This document shows positions 1 through 9,660 of a DNA stretch of 64,000 bases, piece by piece (positions within the stretch are counted from its first letter, which is position 1; the number at the start of each line of letters is the position of its first letter). Source of the stretch: Pisolithus tinctorius. Its lineage: Eukaryota > Basidiomycota > Agaricomycetes > Boletales > Pisolithaceae. Made by a program: the position numbers and the translations under genes. The DNA lies in NCBI GenBank assembly GCA_024663395.1, contig JANFAH010000001.1, positions 682,001-746,000 on the forward strand, written 5' to 3'. Below the pieces are notes generated by a model that saw only the letters and a program-made list of their open reading frames with translations, was not told the origin of the DNA and searched no databases.

Positions 1-480
1 ACATGGACAGGCCCATCAATAGCAACACGTATGCCTGTCACAACATAAAGACAGGCCTGTCAGTAATATCATTTACAATGTGACAACACATGGACAGGCC
101 TGTCAATAGCAACATGTATGCCTGTCACAACATAACGACAGGCCTGTCAGTAATATCATTTACAGTGTCACAACACATAGACGGGCCCATCAGTAATATC
201 AATTACACAGTCACAACACATGGACGGGCCCGTCTAGAAAGATACGCCCCTGTCACAACATAAGGACAGGCCTGTCAGTAATATCAATTACAAGGTCACA
301 ACACATGGACGACGGGCCCTTCAGCAGTATTATTTATATGGTCATAACGTATGGATGGCCCTTCAGTAATATCTTTTATATTGCCATAAAACAAGGACAG
401 GTCTGTCTAGTAAGATCCACCCCTGTCACAACATAAGATGGGCCCAACACCAATAGCATGTATGGCGTCACAACATATTG
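1..480. repeat. Left subterminal repeat array of KDZ copy A
   Basis: Short imperfect repeats of about 45-60 bp are built around ggcctgtc or gggcccgtc, a cacaacac/cacaacat word and a taatatcattta word. They have the orientation seen at 53200-54745 and are therefore inverted relative to 16741-20712, as expected for the opposite end of the same transposon. The array is cut by the window start. No open frame is convincing here. A role as a transposase-binding or silencing region is only a guess. Confidence 0.7.
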
Positions 481-633
481 ATTGGATCACAGTAAAATAT
501 TGAGGCAAGCATCCTGACATGCCGTAATTTTCCAACAAGCTGCAAGCAGCTTGCCTGCTATACAACTCTGACCTCATCCACCCCAAGCATGAATACTACA
601 CAAGACATGTCTAAAATCCCCCACAGATGGTGA

Positions 634-1830
634 ATGGAACTAACAGACTGCATTGCGTCATACATGAAAGCGAGGTTTCAAGAGGAGGTATTCAGCGGAC
701 CTCATGCCCTTCCAGATATATCGATTCCATTTCCAGTGTTATGTGAAGTGGATCGCATATCGTCAGTAATCTCACAGGCCTATCGTCACCCAAGTATGTC
801 CATCATAATGGTGCGATGGAAGTTTTCATCTTTCCGCAGTCAATGTCAGGAAAAATCAGGGTGGAAAAACCTGCAATGCAGAAGCTGCTGAGAGATATGC
901 AGAAGTGACTGAGCTGTCCATTCTGGTGACCGACTCAAACACCATCCACATATGGTATTTGCTGGACACTCTCAGCCCAAAAAGAAGGGTAAGGAAATGC
1001 AGAATCTCATATTCTACTGACTTGATGGAATGGCAGGCCAATGTATGGAACCGCCTTCATCTTCTGAGGGAACCACTGTGGGAGAGCATAAAGGCTTCCC
1101 CACAGGCATGGCAGACAGACAAGTCATATTTCCGCGATGATGCTGAGTTGAAAGGCACCATCAACCTGTCACCCGCATGGTTTCAACAGGGTTGTGGGGT
1201 GGGTGATCATTGCTCGCCTTGTAAATAAAGCACTCATCCATCTTGAAGCCCCAAAATGGCTTCCTGGAAGCCTCACAGCTGCTCAAATCCAGGACAGAAA
1301 ACACTTCTACAAGGGAATGGGTTGACCAAATGTCTGACACCAATGCCCTGTTATCTGCGATCCTGCATGTCATCCACCCATGAATGTATGCAGATGGCAG
1401 GGAAGCGTTGATCCGCCTTGGCAAACAGGCAGAACAGCGGGTGGATTTGGATATGAGCTCCATACTACTGATATGGAGCTCCACGTATAGCAGCATGTCC
1501 GTGATGGTGAATCAGGCAACTTGTTACCACAGGGATATCAATGGACGGGATCCATGGTACGACCTGCTGGTAACCGTGGGCAACTACCTGCCTTTGGACT
1601 TTGTCATTCCAACGCTGAATCTGCGGCTGCACTACAACCCAGGGACCATCATTGCATTTTCAGGTTCAGCATTGGAGCATGGGGTGGGAGTTGTAGACGG
1701 TGACAGAGCATGCCTGGCATACTACATGCATGCCAACGTACATCAGTCGGTGCACATTCCCATGTGTCAATCACCGCAGATGGACGACCTACTACCTAGA
1801 CCAGTTGCAACTGGAGAACTGTTGATTTGA
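634..1830 (+). pseudogene. TET/JBP-like 2OG-Fe(II) dioxygenase (broken)
   Basis: TET/JBP enzymes oxidise 5-methylcytosine or thymine in DNA using Fe(II) and 2-oxoglutarate. The core is in the segment read from 1384: a His-x-Asp iron motif (YHRDING, 1528-1536), then WYDLLVTVGNY, then YNPGTIIAFSG, a distal histidine in ALEHGV (1678-1680) and the 2-oxoglutarate-binding arginine in GDRACLAYYM (1705-1707). This order and spacing match the fungal TET/JBP family known to sit in KDZ transposons. Upstream coding pieces at 634-891 (less sure), 905-1200 and 1203-1335 probably belong to the same protein, which implies introns or frameshifts. A TGA at 1381-1383 lies in the core frame, and the frame shifts near 1330. 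It lies between the left array and the convergent unknown gene. Family assignment is fairly firm; exon structure is not. Confidence 0.68.
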
Positions 1831-2169
1831 AGCTGCAAAATTTAATGTAAGATTTAGTAGGTGATGCAGATCTCATATTTTATTAGGATATGCTGGCTCT
1901 CAAACTTTGGACAGGCAGTGTTGCCAAGATTTTGCAAATGGGCGGGTGCTTATACATCATAGATTGGGTGGGTACTCAGAGCGAAAGGGTTTGCATCATA
2001 AACTGCAACAAAAGTAAAACTACTCAGGCCATCATGCAGATGGGCGGATTGTGAGACATCACGCAGATGGGTGGGGGTTCAGACATCATGCCAATGGGCA
2101 GCATCTCATAAATGATCAACATTTACAGCAATGTCTATACAACCAACTCCACAGTCAAAAACACATACA
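1831..2169. other. Gene-free spacer with short imperfect repeats
   Basis: This stretch lies between two convergent genes, the TET/JBP relic and the minus-strand unknown gene. From about 1930 to 2100 it holds several imperfect copies of a motif like gcagatgggcgg followed by catcatg. No coding frame is convincing. Confidence 0.5.
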
Positions 2170-2483
2170 CTATTGAAGTGGCATGCCCAACAACCTGCGC
2201 AATGCCCACCACCTAGCATAGAAATGGTCGATTTGTTGACCCCGACCATGGACAACATCAGCATATTTCTGAATATTTTTGATGCAGTAGTTTACCTGCT
2301 CCTTGATATGGCCATCGAGACGGTCTGTGATTGGCGCCTCAGGCAATGGCCATAAGCCCTGGGCCATCATCAATGATTTGCAGCGATGAGAATAAGTGGC
2401 ATACCTTAAAAAAAACCCAAGCCATGGAAAACAATCCTTTGCCTTGCAATCTTTGGGAATCCGCTGCGTATTCCTCAGAACGA

Positions 2484-4295
2484 TGTCACACACCAAAGGT
2501 GTTTGGTGAGGTGGACATGGATGTAGCTGATGAATGGAGATGAAGACCATAGCCCTCATGTGAAGAAGGACAGCCAGAAATGTCGGCAGTCATCCCTCGC
2601 ACAAGAACGAGTTGTCAATGCCAAAGAAAAAGGAGGAAGCGAGTTAAGCGCCAACAAAGTTCTTAAGCGCCCGTGTACGGCATTCCAGTTTTTGATGTAT
2701 CTCCACCAATTCTGCAGACACCGAAACCATTCCCACACTCGCTTGTAGTGCTCAGCCACGCGATCCTACCTTCCAAAATTGGAAAGGATTTGCACACTCC
2801 ACACGTTTCTACAGCACTCCCTCCAAAAGACGCTCATTTCGCTAATTCTTCTGATATGGCCGCCTCCACATCAATCATTTCGCTTGTCCCCTTTGCTAGG
2901 GACCATGGCTATGTATATCTACCAGGAGTTCCTACTAGCTTCCATCCTGAAGCATCCTGGTACATCCCACCCTCATCTGCCCCCTCTCAGCCCATCCAGC
3001 TTGGACAGCATGTTCTTTTTGTCAGTATGACCTCTAGGAGGACATTCTTTGGTCGCCTCAGGTCTGTCATTCGCTTGGAAAGGTCTTATGTGGTTGTTTC
3101 AGTCTCTCCAGTCCAAGAAGCATATGGATCCTTCCTCCCTGCTCCCTGCAACGTCTTCATACCAGTCTCGTCCATTATTCTTCCAAAATTGCAACAGCTA
3201 CAGTATAATCTACTGTTCTCCACTCTCCCTGATCACATCCATGATGAGTATGATGCACATCTTGCCTCCTTATTGCAAGATACAGCAGAAGACGCTCCCC
3301 CTTCATCCTCTCTTCCAACAGAGCCTCATTCATGAAGTTTTTATTTGCTTCACTGAGAGGACAGTAAGGGGGGGAAAGTTGTGATCCCTTATGCTCCTGT
3401 CACCCCACAGACCCCCAAAGCTTGACCCCTGTTGACATCTGACTCACCCTGTCCGCTTTTGGATGTACTATATTGGCATCAGATCAGCGCTGCCTCTCTG
3501 TCATCCCACTTTGGCCCAGAAATGATCTCTTCGAGATGTGACATGCACAGCCTCCCCCTAATGCGATTCCAGTGCGCTTTCCCAGTTTCTGACATTACTT
3601 GACTCATACTTTGACATTCTGACTGTCTTTGACTCACCTATTGCCAATACTTACCAATCTTTTGCCCTTGCTTACTGATTCTTCGCTTTTTGGCTTACTT
3701 ATCCTTACCAATGCTCACCAATGCTTTCTAAGATGATTACCCACCGCTTACATTCCTTACTCATCAGTTACCAATCACTTACCAAGTGTTTGCACCTTGT
3801 TTTCCGTAGGCAATGCCCCTGTACTGTATATAAATCACTGTACTTAGGTAGCAAAAAAAAAAAAAAAGACGTCAGAGAGCCCCTCTTGCTCGCATTTTAT
3901 CATTCAGTAAATCATTCAGCAGCTTCGATAGTTGAGACTTTATTAAGGGTCTAACTATTGTCTACTTCGCTTATTCTCATCTATCATTGATCTACTTCGC
4001 CCCAAGTCCTCCCTGAGCTCAGTGAAGCTCAGGACATCGAATTAAGTCATCATCCACCCTTCTGTAGGCTGACAGCAGTCTACCCCATCGCTTCCTCTCG
4101 CATTCCTGCTCCTTCTTCGTCAGGAGCACCCCCAACCCTCAGCACTCATCTTTGAGTGTTGTAGTTCGCAAAAAAACCCTCGCAAGGAACAGGTTCCACC
4201 ATCTAGGTACCGCATAGGCACACCACCACTCGCTTTCATTGTCTTTTGTGTTGGTTTTGGTTGGTTTCCACCACTAAACCTCACTTTGACTCACA
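2484..4295 (+). mobile_element. Solo LTR, 1.8-kb family, copy 1
   Basis: The element starts TGTCACACACCAAAGGTG and ends CTTTGACTCACA, 1812 bp, and is flanked by ACGA on both sides as a 4-bp target duplication. A TATA-like word lies near 3826-3832, about two thirds along, as expected for an LTR with a long U3. Related copies lie at 17313-19163 (+) and 26731-28593 (-). It interrupts an exon of the unknown minus-strand gene. There is no internal region, so it is called a solo LTR. A self-contained non-LTR element of the same length cannot be excluded. Confidence 0.7.
2856..3335 (+). CDS. Conserved 159-codon open frame inside the solo LTR (copy 1)
   Basis: The frame starts at MAASTSIIS and ends in a Pro/Ser-rich tail. 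It has exactly the same length (480 nt with stop) as its counterparts at 17716-18195 and 27711-28190, although the surrounding LTRs differ in length. Against copy 2 many changes fall at third codon positions (GCT/GCC, AGG/AGA, CTA/CTG, CCT/CCC, ACT/ACC, GTT/GTC). Shared blocks include GYVYLPG, SMTSRRTFFGRLRSV, LERSYVVVSVSP and EAYGSFLPAPC. There is no recognisable domain, signal peptide or membrane segment. In this copy the frame is open upstream to 2673, but in the other copies a one-base indel breaks that extension, so the methionine at 2856 is preferred. It lies upstream of the LTR TATA word, hence in U3. Confidence 0.5.
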   Translation: MAASTSIISLVPFARDHGYVYLPGVPTSFHPEASWYIPPSSAPSQPIQLGQHVLFVSMTSRRTFFGRLRSVIRLERSYVVVSVSPVQEAYGSFLPAPCNVFIPVSSIILPKLQQLQYNLLFSTLPDHIHDEYDAHLASLLQDTAEDAPPSSSLPTEPHS

Positions 4296-7200
4296 ACGAT
4301 ATAGCCACCAAGGGAATGCAAAGCCAGAATTGGGATCAGCTGTGTGTGGGGTCCAATGTGGGACAATGGTGCTGATATTGTCAATTATGCAAAATGCACT
4401 AAGGGGAATTAGCTGCATTTGCTCGTGGAAGCTAACCTCATCATCTTGGTGTCTGAGGTATGCATGGTAGCACACTGGGAGGGGAGGAGTATAGCTGGCA
4501 CGCGACACCATCACCAGAATCAAGCTATTAAGCTGATTCTGAAGGAATTATTTATCAGTCCCACATTGTGAGAAATTGATGTAAAACCTACCAAGTCCAT
4601 CGCTAGGTTTGCAAACCAATGTGTGGGCCATCCCACGATATCAGCAGTCTGCTTCAGATGTACAGAGGCCACCTCAATCTGGCACACCAAGTAGACGATA
4701 CCCATCTCTACCACAGACTGGAGAGATGGGTGTGATTGGCTGGCGATGAATGGCTCCGGACAATTTTCAAAGGTGGAACGCAGATAATGAACAACTTCCA
4801 TCAAATTGAGCATATTGATGAGTCAAAGGCCCTGAGATGCTGCACCATACTGGTCCCTTGCAGCTGTGCCCAATCCTCTCGCAATGGCATTCGCAGCACG
4901 CACAAGGTGCCTATTGAGGGTGGGATTGAATGGCATGTCACTGGGAGTGGTGTTTCCATGGTAGCGAGATACCGCGGCATGTAAGGTGTGCAGGACTACA
5001 ATTATCAATGTCAACAGCATATCAGATTAAGCTCATGCCCATACCCTGATTGCAACACAGAACAGGTGCCAATCCCCTTTGTTCCATTTGAAGAGATTGC
5101 TGTTCAGATGGAAGTTCACCTACATAATCGATGGATATCACTGATCACATGAATGGAACCAAATAAATGCTCACCATTGCATATTTCTTCGAAAAGATCC
5201 CTCATCTCTGATCGTTCAGGCATGCCAAAAGTCAAATGGTTTCCGCCATTGTCCTCATCCACTGTCAAGTCAAAAGATTCGATGGGTACAATTGAAACGA
5301 GCAGGGGAGGTGTTGGTTCCCTCATATCCTGCAATTGAGCAAGCAGGTTAGTCGGAGAATTGGGTCGAGGAGATGGGTCCCTCAGATTTGATGATTTGTG
5401 GGTGATGGGCAGAGGAGACAGTTCCTGCACATTCTGCAAGTCTGCCAGAAAATCGACCTGCATAGTCATGTCTTGTGCAGGTGTTGAAGACCCATCCATC
5501 CTGTTCAATTTCTCGTCTGTGACTGGCAGTGCCGATGGTTCCCATGCATTCAGCAATTGCTCGGGTAGATCCACATTCATACCATCTGCTGGGGGAGCAG
5601 TTGGTTCCCATTCATTCAGGAACCGATTCATCAAGTTTTTGTGTGGATCCATTACTAGAAAATTAGTTTGTTTGTTAGCTTGAAGGGCAATCGTGCCAAC
5701 TCACCAGCCGTGATTCCGCCCTCTGCCAGAGCGGTTGGCTCCCTGTCCTGCAGGAACTGAGCCAGCAAACTTTCGGATGAATCTATAGCGAAAGAACTTT
5801 GTTGTTGAGCTTGGAGAGAAATCATGTTCACTCACCAGCTGCGATATCGATGTTCAACCCTGCCATATCTGCCCTTCCACTTGAGACAATTGGTGGCGGG
5901 GTTGGCTCTTGCAGCTCATGCAGTCATACTAGCCTCTCCTCCAGATTTTTGGACTGCTTCATGTGGGAGCTAGATTGCCTTGGCTCAAATGGTCTTACAT
6001 TAGCTGTGGATGGCTTAGGTCGCTGGATCCAACAATGAAGACAACCTCACCTTGATGACGGAAATGAACTTGGCGGGACTGTTCAGTGGACATATTTGAT
6101 GACGGTGGGTTCACTGATAGCTCGATGATCAATAAAGATTTAAACTTGTAGGAACAATGGCAAGAATATCATTCACACCATGGGAAGCAAGGTTGGACAA
6201 TGGCGGATGGAGCCAAATTTTGGGTAACAGCAATACATGGGAGATGAGCAGCAATATCTCCCTACATAGATAGCTACCAGTTGCTTCCACATGGCCAATA
6301 TGTAGACCTGTCCCGCTCAGCTCTCTGCTCAATTGTCCCACTTAACTATCCCTCTCTCCAATATCAAAGATGCCTCTCACAACCACCATGGTTTCATGAG
6401 CTACCATACATTCCATACACTTGTATTCTAATGTGTAAAACTAGGCTAAGCCCTCTATAGACTGTACACGAGTTCCAAAAAAGGTTTCTGCTCTGAATGT
6501 TTGAGGGATTCGACAACTACTTCCGCTTCTGATTGCTGCCTGTTTGCATGCGTGATCTCTTTGCATCAGGAGATGGAACATCTGCATCTGGCCTTGCAGG
6601 GGCCTTTCTGACACAAGGTGACTTCCAGGTGCTCCCAGGGATGCCCTGTTTCACATTCATGGATGCTGCATTGGAGGTCACAGATCCATTATTGTTGGAC
6701 TTGGACGAGTATTTGGCCCCAGGTCGACGTTGATTCATGTCTGGCTCACTCGATTCTGACAGAGCTGACTTAACACACAACGCAAACTTGTTAGCCATGA
6801 CAACTGATTCAACATGACTGAACTTGCCTTGTGCGTGTGCTTCAGGGCGGATTTCAGCTGTCCGCCTTTGTTTCTGCTCGTTGACCCCTCCTCAGTTGGG
6901 AGGTCAGTGAAAGGAATGCTCTCTAATCCATCTGCATCTGCGTATTCTGAGTGGTCCTGTAGTTCAGTTGTGTACTTGCTCCCTGAGTGCAGATCAGAGT
7001 TTGCTGCGAATACAAGTTGCAGCGGGAAGCTCACTATTCAGGGATGTTGCTGATTTCTTTGAATTGGATAGGGTGGGCAAATAAGTGTCTTCATCAGCTT
7101 CATCATCGGAATCATGGCCGTTGCTTTCCCTCCCATTATTGTCAGTTAGTGCTTTATTTCATGGACGATGCACCAGGGTGTTTGCATGGGCTGGAGGTGC

Positions 7201-9126
7201 AGAGAGCCGCTCACTATGGGAACCATCAGCTGGTGGGGGATTTGAGCGGGAACGAGAAGGGAATGGTGTCTTGGCAGGGTTTTGCCTCCTGCCAGATACC
7301 TGAAGACCGGAATTGCATTAGTACTGATCTGTCGTGCATGAAAATCACACATGGCGCACCTTTTTAGCGGAGGGATCATCTGTTCCAACATCGCTCCCCT
7401 CAGCCTCGCCGTGATCATCCAAACTGTCATCCACGCTATCATCCGCACTATCATCCGCACTATCATCTGCCACTCCCTCTTCCCGTGCTTTACCCTTGCC
7501 CTTGACATTTTTCCTTCCAGGATTCTTTTTGTATTTGGGGGCAGGTGTCTTTTGGTATTTCTGCTGCCTCACAACCTGGAGGGGTACCAAAGTTCTATCC
7601 ACTGGTGGCTGCAGCTCACCAGATCGATCGATCCATTTCTGAAATCCAAACACATCATTTGGATGGGTTTCCTGTTGCTTGCGCCAAAAGGACAGCAGCT
7701 GGGTAGCTGTTGTTGTCCACATGTGACTTGGGTCACAGTTGAAGGTAAATCCTTCAGGAAGATGGCGGGCTGCTATCATTTCCGCTTGATGATGACTGAA
7801 GTTCTTGAATGGCACTGCTGACGAGGGATTTCCACATGCTAATCCTGATAGCACTCTTCAGAGATTGAGGAGACTAAATACTCTGGCCACTCATGGTAGT
7901 GAGCAGTCATCAATCTGTGAACCATTTTTTGTAGTTGGTCCCAGCTAAGGCCTGCGATTTCTCCAATCCAAATCTCTCCATTGGCATTTTCCACCAATTT
8001 CACAGAGTCAACCTTGCCTGTCCTCGTTGCTTTGGCCACTGTCTTTTTCCAAGCACATTCAGGACTTGACTCGCCATCATGCTCGGGTGGTGTTCCCGGT
8101 TCCTCAAATGTTTCCCCAAGGTACTCTCTCCAGCTTCCTTCCAGTGTGCAGACATCATTGAAGGGGATCCCATCCACAATTTCATTATTGAAGTCCATAC
8201 TGTCATTGCATGAGTCTTACCTAGGCCTAGAGGAGAATATGGTGGACTCACGTGCATGCCTGTATAGTTCCCTCCTCATTTTTCCACCCAGCCATACACA
8301 CTATGCGAATTCTGCAATATCTCCACATCTCCATCACAAAGTTTTGGACATACTTGTGGCCATACTTGGCTGCATTCCTGGGAACCAGGATAAATTGAAG
8401 ACTGGGAAGTTGACCTCATAAAATCGCACCTTGCTTTTGTCTCTGGCACAGGGCCTTCCCACCCATTCCACCTTTCCGCTATATCTTCAGCTGCAGCCAA
8501 TTGTTCCTCTGTCAGGTCATCCTGAATAAAAGCCATCAATGCATTCTGATACTGTTGGATCTGCTTGCTTCCATGGGTATCGCCTTCTTCTACTTTCATT
8601 TTTGCAAGCCTCTCCTGTATTTGCTCTTGGTACAATTCACAGACCACTGCCCGCACAGAGTATTTGTAACTGGATCTAAGGGTAATGCAGGGCTTCTTTG
8701 AACAGAGGGGCTTTTTCAACCAATCTTGTATTAGCTACAAGGGTGCTTTGAATTGTGAGCATCCGAATCAGAACTTTTAGAGCATACCTTGCACTTGGTC
8801 TGGACTTTGCTCCCTCTCAACTCTTTGTTCCTGTCCAATCCCTGCATCTCCTCCCATATAGATAGCAGAACTGCAGGCTTCTTCTTCTTCCCTGCTTGCC
8901 TCCATTCCTGGCGTTGGCACCCAAGGATCTCCAACTCTTCCACTTCAAATGTTTCTTCCTCCCTTTCCCCCACATCTGATGGTTCTATATCTCGCTCACC
9001 ATCAGCATCATCTCTTTCCGTCTGATCCCAGGTGTCTGATTCATACTGGGACTCCATGGAGTATGATGTGGTATGATGTATAATGGTGCATAATAGATGG
9101 TTGGCTGCTAAGTTTTTTCGTGCCAT

Positions 9127-9660
9127 TGTTTGGTCTCAATGCATTTCAGTACTAGTATGGTCATGCCAAGGAATTCGTTCGGACCTCCATGAAGCAACCG
9201 AAATATCCAATCAGGCTGATATCTTTGACAGGAGCTCCGTGAAGTGACCGAAATATCCAATCGGGCTGATCTCTTTGACAGGATCCTGCCCAAAGGCAGA
9301 TTAGCTCCCAGTTTGCATCCAGGCTGTCAGTTGGCTGGCTCAATCATATCCATACTTATATTGATACTGAACATCTCGTTTCACCTACATCAGCTAATAT
9401 AGCATCCAAATTCACCATCATAATCCAGGCAAAGCACCCAGGTAATGTTGCAGCAGGAAGGGAATGTGCAGGCAGGGATTGAGCGGTAATAAGAAGGCAG
9501 CACCATGCATTGCGCAAGGCCAGTGTAGTTGCATTTGTATTTATGCCCTGACATGTGTTAAGGTACCGACGTCAATAGAGCTAAATGATAAAGCGACTTG
9601 CACTAGCAGTAGCATTTCTAACAACTGACCTCATACTGTCAAATCAGCAACCTCCAGATG
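9127..9660. promoter_or_regulatory. Divergent promoter region between cargo gene and KDZ transposase
   Basis: About 530 bp separate the start of the minus-strand cargo gene from the start of the transposase. Copy B conserves the part from about 9240 onward at 61759-62179. Copy A has a tandem duplication at about 9185-9292 with a unit near 51 bp built on cgaaatatccaat and gctgat.tctttgacagga. No core promoter motif can be assigned with confidence. Confidence 0.45.

Larger units (their letters stand above)
2170..9126 (-). pseudogene. KDZ-element cargo gene of unknown function, split by a solo LTR
   Basis: A long multi-exon gene on the minus strand, divergent from the KDZ transposase. The start is at 9126, or at 9057 (MESQYESD). 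Coding segments in order are about 9126-8731 (acidic, EEE-rich), 8719-8276, 8198-7839, 7854-7345 (Lys-rich then repeated DDSAD/DDSVD), 7034-6517, small exons 5930-5116, 4813-4300 and 2483-2170. The exons at 5930-5116 repeat a short motif of the type LLxQLQxxEPTxP about six times. A 1.8-kb solo LTR (2484-4295) splits one exon. Across the LTR the frame rejoins as FPWWLYR then SEEYAADS, which shows the gene was once continuous. I recognise no domain. It resembles uncharacterised, highly repeated mushroom proteins, but function is unknown. Exon borders are estimates. Confidence 0.5.

Noticed and set aside
1..480. CRISPR-like array
   Set aside because: Repeats are degenerate, contiguous and vary in unit length, with no uniform spacers. 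They match transposon subterminal arrays elsewhere in the window, and the DNA is eukaryotic.
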